This document shows, in pieces, positions 1 through 10,974 of a stretch of 64,000 nt of DNA (position 1 is the first letter of the stretch; each line of letters begins with the position of its first letter). The stretch is from the NCBI GenBank assembly GCA_023052935.1, contig CM041297.1, positions 110,661,563-110,725,562 of the forward strand, read 5' to 3'. The notes under the pieces were generated by a model. The model worked only from the letters and a program-made list of their open reading frames with translations. It made no database searches and was not told the origin of the DNA. Made by a program: the position numbers and the translations under genes. The DNA comes from Piezodorus guildinii. Lineage: Eukaryota > Arthropoda > Insecta > Hemiptera > Pentatomidae.

Positions 1-409
1 GTACTGGACTCTTTCTGCAGTTCCTAAACTGGATGAAGACTCGGAACTGCCATGACAGTCAGGAATATCCAAGAATCCCCCCATCGAAGTTGCCCAAGTT
101 TTGCCTTAGGATTTGATGTCACCGGGGACCACTATATGTTTCTATACGGCAATCACACTTTTGTAACCTTACATATTACTCATAGTTTTAAAATAAAACC
201 ATTCACTTAAATTTATTCTTGCTTAATGGTCTAAAATTTAGGCTGAATTTTTTTGATTGAAATTTTGGCTTTATTAGGTATACCGTGATAGATTTTATAT
301 CTTATATATCAACGTTAGTTTATTGTAGGAATAACGTATGTGTGTTGACGTCACAAACATTGGTTGTGTTAGTTATGATCTACTACCTAAAAAAAAAACT
401 ATTTTTTTT
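1..409. other. 5' flank, no gene seen
   Basis: No open frame of note and no repeat that I can match elsewhere in the window. The T-rich end (401-409) is the probable left target-site duplication of the Jockey copy that follows. Confidence 0.5.
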
Positions 410-828
410 CAGCGCATGCGCTGGATATAGTCATTCACGTTTTACATCGCTCTCTTGAGACTTCAATCTTTGGGTAGTTACTACATGTTTTTTTACGATT
501 TAAAATCTGCCATGAAGTAGCTGGACAACAGTGGTCTACATTGGTGGTAATCCCACAGTGAGTACTGTTTTTATTTAGTGTCTAATAGTGAACAGTGTAG
601 CCGCGTGTATACGAGGCCTTATCACACTCATAGCGGCCATAGGGAAGCCCCCCACTCCCACGACTTCACGTGGGCCACGAGCTCAGTGTTCCGCCAGCTC
701 TGGGTGGGGCACGTTCGTGTGTTGGACATAATTAAATTATAACACGCAGATGTAATAATTTTTTTTTTCTTACTTTATTTTTATTTCTTTGTTTTTCTGT
801 CTTCTCTATACCTTTTATTTATAACATA
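410..828 (+). promoter_or_regulatory. J1 5' UTR with presumed internal promoter
   Basis: 419-bp leader ahead of ORF1, starting with a GCGCATGCGC palindrome also found at the start of J3. Jockey elements are known to carry an internal RNA polymerase II promoter at the 5' end. I infer the same here but see no TATA box in a convincing position. Confidence 0.4.
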
Positions 829-2199
829 ATGAGATATTTCCACCAGGTTATGTCGAGCAAGGTTACCAAAAGGTCTAGATCCGTTGGGTCTACCAGGGTC
901 TCTACTCAAAATTCATCAGCCCTTTCAACACCTCAGCATTCGCCACCAGCTAAGACACGTTCACGGCGAAATAATAAAAAAATGAGTCCTCCAGGTACTC
1001 CTAAAAATGCATCAGATGAACCACTACCAGGCACTTCATCCCAGGGGTTATCCGAGGAATCTCCCTTCTTCAAGCCCAACCCATACCAAATTCTCCAATC
1101 TGATAAAGATGTTATGGAGTCAACACCAACGCCTAGAGAGCCTCGGCCTCCCCCGATATTTGTCAAAAATATAAAGAATTTTCAATTGCTCTGCTCCCAA
1201 ATAAACAAAATTATTGATCCCGGCAGTTACTCGTGCCTTAGCAGAAGCACTGATACTAAGATTTCTCCGGAAACAGCAGAATCGTACCGGAAAATCGTTA
1301 AATATCTGAGGGACACAAAGGCAGAGTTCCACACCTACCAGCTTCGGCAGGAGCACTCCTTGCGGGTAGTCATTAGGAATCTTCATCCCTCAACGCCTGC
1401 TGAAGACATTGAAGAAGAATTGACGGCACTGGGCTTCAAGGTTCGTCAAATAACAAATGTCATAAAGGAAAATAGATCCGGCACCGATGGAACTAAGAAG
1501 ATAGCTCTACCCCTCTTCTTCGTTGATCTAGAACCCTCACCTGGAGTTGAAAAGGTATACGATATCCAAAGGCTGTATTACACCAAAGTTACAGTTGAAA
1601 AACCGTATGTGAAGAAAGAAATTGTCCAATGCCACAACTGCCAGGCATATGGCCATACCAAGCACTACTGTCATCATTTGCCACGTTGCGTGAAATGCGG
1701 AGACCCACAAAAATCTGATGAATGCATCAAATCAAGGCAAACTCCAGCGGTGTGTGCTCTATGCCTGAAAGGACATCCGGCTAACTATAAAGGATGCCAG
1801 GTTTACAAAAACCTAAAACAAAAATTCCAGAAACCGCATCCCACAGAATATCCCTCTACTCCAAGAAGAATGACTTCAAACCTCATCAACTCTAATGTGT
1901 CCTTTGCCCAACTTCTAGGAGGCGGTGAGAAAAATAAGAATTGTGAGGCCTTGCCGCCGGAGCAACCAAAACCTCAACACCTCCAGCCCCAACCTCAATA
2001 TTCTCTTCCTCTAACCCAACCCGAGCCTCAAAAATCGCATCAACATCAAATTGCACTTATTCCTCCTCCATCTAATGCAACAGATATCACCAGTCTCTTA
2101 ACATCCTTCATCACTGAACTGAAATCAGTCGTGACTCCCCTAATATCTCTTCTAACTAACCTCGTATCCCACCTCATCACTTCTGCAAGAAAACCTTAA
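829..2199 (+). CDS. J1 ORF1, gag-like zinc-knuckle RNA-binding protein (456 aa)
   Basis: Encodes the Jockey ORF1 protein, which packages element RNA and acts as a nucleic-acid chaperone. The N-terminal ~90 residues are Ser/Pro/Thr-rich and probably disordered. Residues ~180-265 form the RRM-like PRE_C2HC region (RNLHPSTPAEDIEEEL ... PLFFVDLEP). A C-terminal zinc-knuckle cluster follows: a clean CX2CX4HX4C knuckle (CHNCQAYGHTKHYC), a second CX2C knuckle (CVKCGDPQKSDEC) whose histidine is Gln in this copy but His in J3, and a third CX2CX3HX6C knuckle (CALCLKGHPANYKGC). A Pro/Gln-rich linker and a hydrophobic C-terminus (TSLLTSF..ELKSVVTPLISLL) are conserved with J3. The ATG is real and J3 starts with the same MRY(F/Y)HQVMSSK. 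The stop TAA abuts the ATG of ORF2 in the same frame. The frame is fully open. Confidence 0.92.
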   Translation: MRYFHQVMSSKVTKRSRSVGSTRVSTQNSSALSTPQHSPPAKTRSRRNNKKMSPPGTPKNASDEPLPGTSSQGLSEESPFFKPNPYQILQSDKDVMESTPTPREPRPPPIFVKNIKNFQLLCSQINKIIDPGSYSCLSRSTDTKISPETAESYRKIVKYLRDTKAEFHTYQLRQEHSLRVVIRNLHPSTPAEDIEEELTALGFKVRQITNVIKENRSGTDGTKKIALPLFFVDLEPSPGVEKVYDIQRLYYTKVTVEKPYVKKEIVQCHNCQAYGHTKHYCHHLPRCVKCGDPQKSDECIKSRQTPAVCALCLKGHPANYKGCQVYKNLKQKFQKPHPTEYPSTPRRMTSNLINSNVSFAQLLGGGEKNKNCEALPPEQPKPQHLQPQPQYSLPLTQPEPQKSHQHQIALIPPPSNATDITSLLTSFITELKSVVTPLISLLTNLVSHLITSARKP

Positions 2200-4882
2200 A
2201 TGACCTCTTCCGAACCTATATCCATACTCCTTTGGAATGCGAATGGTATTCGAAATCACACTAACGAACTAACAGTCTTCTTACAAGAAAAACATATAGA
2301 CATAGCCCTAGTAACAGAAACTCGACTTACCAACTCACGGCTGTTTAACATCCCCAATTACAACATTTACCGCACGGACCACCCGGACGGAACCGCACAT
2401 GCTGGCACTGCTGTCATCATCCATCACTCCCTCTCCCATCACTCACACCCCTTACCCGTCCATAATTACCTACAACCTACAGCTGTAACAGTTCGAACCA
2501 AGATCTTTAACATAACAATTGTTGCAGCATATTCCCCTCCGAAAATTCCTTTTTCCGAACCCCAATTCAATACATTCCTAAATTCCTTGGGACACCACTT
2601 TCTTGTAGGAGCAGATTTTAATGCAAAACACCAACAATGGGGAGCCAGAGCCACGAATTCTCGCGGACGAATCCTGTTGTCTGCACTTAATTCTACTCGC
2701 AGCAATATCCTTCCTCCGGATTCTCCTACCTACTGGCCAACAGATCCCAACCGCAATCCCGACCTCCTAGACTTTTTCATTCATAAAGGTCTAGGCTCAC
2801 TAAATTATTCCATATCTCGCCTCGATGACCTATCTTCAGATCACAGCCCATTACTCCTTACCCTTTCATTATCGCCCATTCCTAAACCGTCTCCACCCTC
2901 ATTCATCAGGGGCCCAGTTCATTGGGACCTATTCCGTCAAATCTTAACCGACAATATTGATCTCAGAGTATCCCTCAAATCCCCTGAAGAACTGGATGAA
3001 GCTGTAAATACCTTTACTACCCTAATCCAACAAGCAGCTTGGACTTCATCTTCACCTCTCTCTTCCACAAAATCCCGATGTACAAATACTTTACCTCAAG
3101 AACTCCTGGACCTTATCCAATACAAGCGCCGTTCTAGGACTATCTGGCAGAGGACCAGGCATCCTGATGACAGGAAATCATACAATTATTATTGTAAATT
3201 AGTTAAAAATAAATTGACAACCTACAGATCTCAATCCTATAATTCCTATCTTTCCTCATTATCCACTTGTGACCATTCCCTCTGGAAAGCAACTAAAAAA
3301 ATCCTTAAATACCATTATATCTCTCATCCTCTTCAACGTCATGATGGCTCCTGGGCCTCGTCAGATGAGACTAGGGCAGAGGAGTTTGCTAAACATCTTG
3401 CAAACACATTCACTCCTCATCCTGAACTTAATCCTATCCATACAGCTGCGGTTGAAGAATCCCTCTCCTCGCCGATTCCTCTCTCTTTACCTCCTAAAGC
3501 TGTCAACCCCTCTGAGGTCAAATTCCTAATCGATAAACTTAAACCTCGAAAATCTCCTGGATTTGATCTACTAACTTCCCAAATCATTAAACAACTTCCC
3601 AAAAAGGCTATAATATTCCTGACCTACATATATAACTGCATCCTCCGTACAACCCATTTTCCTATGATGTGGAAACACTCAACCATTATACTTTTCCTTA
3701 AACCGGGCAAACCTGCTAATCATACCTCATCCTATAGACCAATCAGCTTGCTCCCAATTCTCTCCAAAATATTCGAGAAAATCCTTTTGAAACGCATCCT
3801 ACCTTTACTCCAATTACACAAAATCCCATCTCACCAGTTCGGTTTCCGCTCAGGCCACTCCACTGTTCACCAAGGTCTTCGGGTTGTAGATCACATATCC
3901 TATGCTCTTGAAAGCAAGCAATATTGCACCGGTGCCTTTCTGGACATAGCACAAGCATTCGACCGGGTGTGGCACGATGGCTTGCTTTTTAAACTAAAAA
4001 CCCTATTACCCCAATCCCTATATCTAATCCTTCGATCTTACCTCTCTACCCGCTCGTTCGAGTTCGTTGTGGTTCTGACTTCTCAAGTTGTTATCCGATA
4101 GAAGCTGGTGTTCCACAAGGTAGTGTCCTAGGTCCTATCCTTTACATCTTATTTACCGCAGACATTCCCACCTTTCCTGAAAACTTCTTGGCAACATTTG
4201 CCGATGACACAGCTATCCTCTCATCCCACCTAGACCCGATAATAGCATCCTCAAACCTCCAATCGCATCTTGCTTTGATTGAACAGTGGTGCAATGATTG
4301 GCGTATCAAAGTAAATGAATCAAAAAGCAAGCATGTAACATTTACCTTACGACGCAAATCCTGCCCTACAGTCCATTTTAACTCTATCCCCTTCCCTTTT
4401 CTGACACAGTCAAGTACCTTGGTTTCCTCTTAGACAAGAAACTGACATGGAACCCACATACTAGACTCAAACGACAAGAACTCAATCGACGATATGGCCA
4501 GCTATATAGACTTCTAAATAGGAAATCACACCTCTCAACGGACAACAAACTACTCATTTACAAGACTATTCTTAAACCCATTTGGACCTACGAACTTGAG
4601 CTGTGGGGAACAGCAAAATTTTCGAATATCAAACGTATCCAATCCTTCCAGTCTAAAGTCCTTAGAACAATAGTCGATGCCCCATATTATGTCACCAACA
4701 AAACCTTACACCATGACCTGAATATCCCATTTGTCCTTGATCTAATCCCATCCAAATTCTCAATCTTCCACCAGAAGCTTACTCACATTCCTAATCCCTT
4801 GGCACACTCCCTATCCAGTTCCAAACATCCCTATAACCCTCCTCGTAGGTTGAAGCGGCAGTGGCCCAGAGATCTCTTATAA
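2200..4882 (+). pseudogene. J1 ORF2, endonuclease-reverse transcriptase, two frameshifts
   Basis: ORF2 of a Jockey element, ~894 codons. The EEP/APE-type endonuclease is complete: WNANG near residue 13, TETR near 41, GADFNAKH near 138 and SSDHSPLL near 210. The RT domain shows SYRPISLLPILSKIFEKI, HQFGFRSGHST and the first catalytic Asp in FLDIAQAFDRVWHDG. Comparison with J3 shows one base lost around 4055-4100, moving GVPQGSVLGP and FADDT (FADD at 4197-4208) into frame 3. A second frameshift near 4391-4402 moves the C-terminal part (YLGFLLDK ... PRRLKRQWPRDLL) into frame 2, which stops at 4880-4882. Catalytic residues survive at DNA level but no single polypeptide can be made. The frame starts directly after the ORF1 stop. 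Confidence 0.92.
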
Positions 4883-5324
4883 ATATGTCATTGGAGTGCT
4901 GGCAATGGCTGGCTTCTCCACTCATGCCCTGAGTGTATGTGGCTCTAGCGCCCTCGCTCAGCCTCCACTGGCTCTCAAGACCAGTGACGCGGTTGAATGA
5001 GAGGCGCTGGGATCTTCTGGCATTGTGCCTCGACATCCACTAGTGGATCTCGAGGTTTGATTCGGTGATCCCAGGGGCAGTTTGTAAATATTGTAAATAG
5101 GTATGAATGTTAACAAGATTGTTATTATTATTTTCTTTATAGTATTTATTTAATTTTGTGTATATATATTTTTTTTTCTTTCTTCTTTGTTTGATCTTTG
5201 TTAATTATTTATTTTTATTTTATTTCCAATGTACATATGGAATGAATGATTTCTTATATCTTTAATACTCATTGCCCCAGAAGGTGGCAGATTGTATTAT
5301 CTCGTAATAAATAATAAAAAAAAA
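4883..5324 (+). other. J1 3' UTR and A-rich tail
   Basis: The first ~170 bases are relatively GC-rich (TCCACTCATG ... CAGTGACGCGG ... GGATCTTCTGG) and are conserved in J2, J3, J6 and J7, so this is probably the 3' RNA structure recognised by the RT. The T-rich middle is followed by TTGCCCCAGAAGGTGGCAG and an A-rich end. Confidence 0.75.
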
Positions 5325-5728
5325 ATTTTTTATTTATTTATTTGTAATTAATTAAATTTTTTTTTCCAATATTAAATTGATTAGTGCTTCATCCTGCATC
5401 AAGGATTTTGCAGTTCGAAAAAAACATTTAAATTAATTAATCATACGAATTGCCATACTCTCATTTTTTAGCATAGGTAGAAAAATCGAGAGTCAGTCGT
5501 GTTAAAAATATTTTAGTTTTGCCGTCGTTTCTGCTCGAACTTGAGTGAGGGATTATCAGAACAATAAAACAATTACAGTGTGACCTTGATTACACTTGAT
5601 TACATCTTAGGATATAACTGTTTTTATAGCTACGAGGCATGTTTTTTACCGTACCGTTTTGGAATTAAAAAAAGACGTGCAAAGATATCGCAATAATTTT
5701 ATTTTTACATAAAAGCCTGTACCTTAAT

Positions 5729-6114
5729 CTACATTTCTACACAATTTCCATGAATTGTGAGGCACTTGTCGTAACGTGGTACCAGTTTTTGAATATCCTC
5801 CTCAAAAAATTCTGCCGCCTGACTTGTTAACCACTGCATCACAAATGTTTTAACTTCGTTATCTTCTTAAAGACGCCGACCGCCCAGGTGTTTCTTCAAG
5901 TGCAGGAACAAGGTTGCATTGATTGTCTTATTACGAGACAGAAACTCCACTAGCAATACTCCTTTTCTGTCCCAAAAAAATCTGGGCACTTGATTTACCG
6001 GGCAGAAATTTTTTGCTTAAAATTCACTCATTTGGGTGATGATGAATGTCGCCATCCCATGGATTGTTGTTTTGATTCTGGTGTGACGTAGGCCACCCAT
6101 GTTTCGTCAACGTC
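5729..6114 (-). pseudogene. Mariner transposase relic, internally deleted
   Basis: Reading the minus strand, the segment begins with the DETWVAYVTPESKQQS block (the first Asp of the DD34D triad lies in DET). Frame breaks precede the WDRKGVLLVEFLSRNKTINA-like part. The text then jumps straight to LKKHLGGRR and ends with a QAAEFFEEDIQKLVPRY-like tail and a stop. In mariner transposases the HDNA and YSPDLAP blocks with the second and third Asp lie between those two parts. They are missing, together with several frame breaks, so the protein was inactive. Family assignment is confident; orientation and deletion are read directly. Confidence 0.8.
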
Positions 6115-6129
6115 GTTTAACAAGACCCA

Positions 6130-6216
6130 ACAAGAGGATGGTATTCAAAAACTGGTGCCGCGTTATGACCAGTGCCTCAAAATTCATGGAAATTACGTAG
6201 AAAGGTATATTAAGGT
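6130..6216 (+). pseudogene. Second mariner transposase C-terminus (right arm)
   Basis: Plus-strand reading gives EDGIQKLVPRYDQCLKIHG followed by NYVER, the same C-terminal block as the minus-strand relic at the left end. It is about 29 codons and runs into the mariner 3' UTR/TIR. Confidence 0.75.
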
Positions 6217-6310
6217 ACAGGCTTTCATGTAAAAATAAAATTATTACGATATCTTTGCATGTCTTTTTTTTAATTTCAAAACGGTACTTACTTAAAAAAC
6301 ATGCCTCGTA

Positions 6311-6699
6311 ATTTATAAGCATTTAACTGCTAGGAAAAGCAATAAATAATTCAAAGGATTATGGCCTATCACAACTGCTTATTTCAAACACTCTATATCT
6401 CTGTTATTTCTCTACCGATTTCAATGATTCTTTTTTACGTTTAGTAGGAAATATTATATGAGATACGTAATATACTAAAATGATGATAAGTATGAAATGA
6501 AAATTTAGAAGTAAGTAGAGAGGTAAAAATATATATATAAACGTATCATCATCAAGCCATATCAAGGATAAACTTAGGAAAAAACATCAATAGGTGGTAT
6601 GAAGGGGTTAATGTGAAAACCCTATCGGTTTTTTCTTTTAAATATAAGTAATACTGGTATCCTTATTAACAGCTCTTTTTAAAAATATACAGAAAAAAA
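6311..6699. other. AT-rich spacer, nothing recognised
   Basis: Between the mariner relic and the AGTGAAAGT repeat. No open frame or repeat recognised. Confidence 0.4.
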
Positions 6700-7608
6700 A
6701 ATCTGGTGCGAGCAACACACGACTTTCACTTACCTCCATTTTTAAAATCAATGAAAGAATTTTCATATACAGTTAGAGATAAAAATACGTGAAATTATTA
6801 AGGAATTAATTAAATTAAATTTCTATAGAAATATGTGTTTGATTCAAAAATCTATTATATTATTATCTAAAATAATCAGTTAGTGTTATGTTCATTTCAT
6901 CACTCTCTATTAACTTTTAAAAGCTTGTGTATGAGATGATAATATTTCTAAAATCTTTAGCTGTCCAACGGTATATCATACATGTATATTACTGCTCTTA
7001 TGTTCAAAAACGAAAAATTGCATTAAAAAAATATTTTTTCTGTTTTCTCCTTTAGTTGGGTATCGAATTTATTCAATTTATATATTTACCAGTTTTTCAT
7101 CAGCGTTAACAAGATAATTTAGTTATTATTATTGAATCTACATAATTAAAGGTACTTCAGGGGAAGAAAATTTAAAATATCGGCATTTAAGCCCTGTCAG
7201 ACCATTTTTATCTAAATAAAACCTACATGATATTAAAGCCCATTAAATTTTACATCGATATAGCGAGTTTAATCAAAATCGTCGGAACCGTTTTTGAGAA
7301 AATCGAAAAAAGGTGCAAAATGCATGGTATAAAGTGCCTCTTCTGGTAGGCTCATTTTGATGAAAAAAGTTTTGTCACGTCTCGGGCGTATAGATGTCTT
7401 AAATATGAAATTTCAGTTTCATAGGACTTACCGTTTCCGCCCGGGAGTTACCACACACACACACACACACACAGACCTTTTTTCGGGACTTGGTTATTTG
7501 GACTCAGGGGACCCTAAAACGTGTATTTCCGTTGAAAACTGGAATTCGAAAATTTTCACGATCGCAATACTTCCCCTTACTATATATAGTAAGTGAAAGT
7601 AAAAAATC
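6700..7608 (+). repeat. AGTGAAAGT repeat family, copy 1 (longest)
   Basis: About 900 bp opening with ATCTGGTGCGAGC..ACACGACTTTCACTTACCTCC and closing with TATAGTAAGTGAAAGTAAAAAA, so ACTTTCACTTAC and GTAAGTGAAAGT form short inverted ends. The interior has a conserved stretch (TTTGAGAAAATCG..AAGGTGCAAAATGC) and an end block (GACTCAGGGGACCCTAAAAC). A (CA)11 tract sits at 7452-7473. Other copies lie at 15.1, 27.6, 52.7 and 58.4 kb. No coding capacity seen. It may be a non-autonomous DNA transposon, but class is not proven. Confidence 0.65.
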
Positions 7609-8398
7609 AAAATATGTACAATATTAGTTCTACATTGCTAACAGAAAATTATAAAAAGTAGAATCTGAGGTATACCAAGAAATTACATATAAAAAAAAAA
7701 AAATGCAGTAAAAATGCATAATATTATTAAAGCCCGTTAAAAAAAAATAAAATAAGATAAAAAGGTTATAATTTAAAGGCGAAATATTTTGGAATGTGAA
7801 GGAGAGATATTGCTCTGTCGGTTTTATGGTTAATGGGTTTCAAATATTTTTTCATACAAATGTGTATGGCTTCCAATAAAAGCCGTTTTTTGTAGTTAGG
7901 CACGGGGGCCAGGATGTCAGGGTTGTCCAAATCAAAATGATGGTCGAGGGATGTACCATGTTCGGATAATTATGAGGAAAACGGGTTACGAATATCTATG
8001 TGTTTATATATTAAAACTTTCTAATTTTCCGGTATTGGCCTTTAAATTAAATGTAAGGTTTTCTTTGATCAAACAAGTTATTAACAATGAATCAGTTTAA
8101 ATAATTATTTAAGGGTCACAGGTGTGGCCATAATTTCTAAAAGGGAATTTAAAGAGGATGTATTTCATGTTAAATAAATTGCGACTTATAACTACCTAAC
8201 AAATTATAATGAGGGGATTATAATACTTTTATTTATCTTTTTTTTCAAATACGCCATAAACAAGACAGTTTTATCCCTTGTAAGTTTAGAAGCTTCAAAT
8301 AAAATGTTATTAAATAAAGGACAAAATTTCAAGTGCCTAATACTACTTGGATAAATAAAATGAAAACTTATTTCTTCGTTGGCTCCCTCTGATTTTGG

Positions 8399-8469
<71 letters not shown>

Positions 8470-9525
8470 AGATTTTTTAATATACCTTTTTCAGACAAAC
8501 TATTGAAAACTAATCACTTATTTTTTTTTTTAAATTAAAAGAATATTCAAGTTTATATTGAAAAATAAATTACCTTTAACTGTTAAAAATATTTACTAAA
8601 GAGTCTAATTACACTCAGTAAAATTTGTCAGAACTTAATTTTCTAATTAAATAATATTAAAGGAATATAGAAGTAAAACAAACAATTTTTTCTGAACACA
8701 TGTGATTGTGTAATAATTGTAGCAACTCTGTCCTGAGATCCCTGAAGTTAGTTACATATGCTAGTGTTTTGTTTTCCACACTTCAAATACCACTTGATTT
8801 TTAAAAATATTTTTTAACTCTATTCTTATGTATTTCAAAATTATTTAATTATTTAAAAAAGTTATTAATATTATTTCCAATTATACAAAAAATAATAATA
8901 ATAAATAAATAAAAAAAAAAAAGGAGAAAAGAGGGCAATATGTGCCTATAGAAGGGTTCGCTAACCGCCGCTGACTTATGTTCAAGTGAAGTAGGATGCC
9001 TATGGTGTGCCTATGGTTAGAGTGGTTCACCATAAGCACCATTAATCCAGCTCTGGCAGCGGGAATTGGAAGCGTCGAACCCTGCTCCAAACTGTTTAAC
9101 TTTTCTAATTTACTTTTTCCAAAGTACTTTCCGACCGCAATTCTCCTCCTTTCTTTTATTTTTTGAAGAGTTAATTCACATCTCTTGTTCTTAAAGAATT
9201 CTGTTCTAGAAGTTAAAATATGTTTATGTATATTTCTATATGTTATGTTTGAATTTTTAAATATATCCTATATTCTTAAAGTAGTAGTGTTTTCAATTTT
9301 TTCGTTAACGATTTCAGTATTGTAATTTTGTATTTCCATTAAAAAAAAAAAAAAAAAAAAATCTTTTAAATATACTGTGATTCATGTATTTTTTTTCATT
9401 ATGTTTGGGAACACTGAGCTGAATTGAGATAAATTTAAAAAGAAATGGAAGTGTCTATTTCTGGTTGTATTAGCAAATATAATGTTTGGTGCCTCTATTC
9501 AAGAAAATTTTCAAGATTCAACACA
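7609..9525. other. AT-rich spacer with (TA)33 microsatellite and a GC-richer block
   Basis: No gene seen. A pure (TA)n tract of about 33 units occupies 8401-8466. The block 8930-9095 is less AT-rich, ends in AGCGTCGAACCCTGCTCC (a possible tRNA-type B box on the minus strand) and is flanked at its left by an (AAT)n/poly(A)-like tail, so it may be an old SINE in minus orientation. That reading is weak. Confidence 0.45.
8401..8466. repeat. (TA)33 microsatellite
   Basis: Uninterrupted TA dinucleotide tract. Confidence 0.95.
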
Positions 9526-9800
9526 ATTGAGACGTTGATTTCCTACTAAAGGTACTAAAGGAAATTTTTCGAAACTGATGTTTTGAAATATTTGTGTACA
9601 AATCGTTTAGTTTTATCTAAATCCGTCATCAGTTGTTTTTATTTTTTAAAAAATAGGAATCCTTTAAAAACCTATTTGGAAATTTCATTTCATTACATTA
9701 AATTTCATTTCAGAACTATTGTAAATCCACATTTCATTTCATATCAAAAGGTACTAAAAACATTTCTTTCCAAAAAGTACTATATTTCCTGTTATAAACC
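9526..9800 (+). mobile_element. GAGACG MITE, left-end copy
   Basis: Starts with ATTGAGACGTTGATTTCC then AAAGGTACTAAAGGA, the left terminus of the MITE seen complete at 45.6 and 60.0 kb. Similarity runs through AAATATTTGTGTACAAAT..TTTAGTTTTATCTAAAT and fades after about 9.75 kb. No right terminus adjoins it. Confidence 0.55.
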
Positions 9801-10974
9801 AGGTGCACTGTAATATATCACCATTAATTTATTGTTTGGTGCATTTTTATTAGTTCATTTAGCTCTTATTGAATCACTGACACTATTTTGATCAATAGTT
9901 TTAACCTAATAATCAGTTTGTAGACTTTTTTAAACAACTTAATTGCTTCGCTTCGGTTCTAGTAGGTTCTTAATTAAAGTAATTTTTTTCATAGTATATC
10001 TTTTTGCAGCCACATAAATTAGATATAGAAATTTTCATAAACTCAAATTTATAATAATATAATAATGGTTTTTGATCCAGCAAATAGTTGGAATTAGAAT
10101 TCCTTAACCTTGCTAAATATGAGAAGAAAAATCGTGCCTGATCTAACCTAATAGATTTTTTTTTTTTTTAAAAAGATAACAGATCAAAATAAAAGTTTAA
10201 AAGTTATTTATTTATCAGCCTTTATAGTTTAATATTGTTTACACGTAGTTAATAATATAAATACATTTAATATATTCACAAGAAGAATGAGTAAAAGTTC
10301 AAAACAAATATCATCATTACATACTTTCTTATTATAGTGCCAAAAATAAATGAAAGGACCTTTGAATAATCGCTTTATTTATGAAAAATAAACAGTAAAA
10401 TCTAGTTTGCCATCACTTAACGTCTCAATTGTCTTAGGAACCAAGATTTTGAAAGTTCCATCTTTTCAGCATTTCTTAATTCAAGTGGTAGCTAAGTTCA
10501 TGGTTTTGAAAAAAGTAATATTTTGAAATTTACAACTGTATAAACAAAATACACTAAGTAAGTGTAAGGATATAGAATTATGGGCTTGACTAAGTCATGA
10601 GAAGAACTTTTAATTAGTAGCACTTCTATAGTAATTTTAATTTAGGTCTCCTGACCATCATCTTTTCAGTTGCCTCCTAGGGTAGTTAATGTTGAGGTAT
10701 AGTTGAGAGGTCAAATGGGTTTGTGTGGGCTGATAGTTTGGATTTAAAAGAGGTATATTTATTTCTGCTGTGTTTACAACATAGAATATTGAGGTCTTTA
10801 TGGATATGACATTGGTGACAAAGTAAGGGGGATTAAGTATTGTGGATTGGAGGTAGAAGGAATTCTTTGGTTTAGTGGAGCCCTGTTGGTCACTCCTATA
10901 CGTCGAAATAGCCCTGATAACGGTAATGTACTGAATTTAAAATAAAAAAGAAGTTTAAAGTGCATTGTATTTGT
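9801..10974. other. AT-rich spacer, nothing recognised
   Basis: No gene, RNA or repeat that I can support. Confidence 0.4.

Larger units (their letters stand above)
410..5324 (+). mobile_element. Jockey-clade non-LTR retrotransposon J1, full-length, decayed
   Basis: A complete element with a 5' UTR (410-828), ORF1, ORF2, a ~440-bp 3' UTR and an A-rich tail. The 5' end is placed where the sequence starts to match copy J3: both carry GCGCATGCGC followed by a TATAG stretch. ATTTTTT occurs at 401-407 and again at 5325-5331 after the tail, a plausible but low-complexity TSD. The element moves by target-primed reverse transcription of its own mRNA. ORF2 carries two frameshifts, so this copy is not autonomous. 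It differs clearly from J3 throughout and represents a second subfamily. Truncated copy J6 shares its 3' UTR. Confidence 0.9.
5633..6308. mobile_element. Folded-back mariner derivative
   Basis: Bounded by CGAGGCATGTTTTTT at the left and its complement at the right, each next to a TA dinucleotide (5631-5632 and 6309-6310), the standard Tc1/mariner target site. About 180-190 bases at each end form long imperfect inverted arms. Both arms encode the C-terminus of a mariner transposase (IQKLVPRYDKCL on the minus strand at left, IQKLVPRYDQCL on the plus strand at right), so both ends are 3' ends and the 5' end is absent. Non-autonomous. Confidence 0.8.

Noticed and set aside
401..409. Precise TSD for J1
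   Set aside because: ATTTTTT matches on both sides but is low-complexity next to a poly(A) tail, so the exact J1 ends stay approximate even though it is used as weak support.
10421..10429. CGTCTCAAT as a possible right end for the MITE starting at 9,526
   Set aside because: The bases before it do not match the conserved right TIR, so the short match is probably chance.
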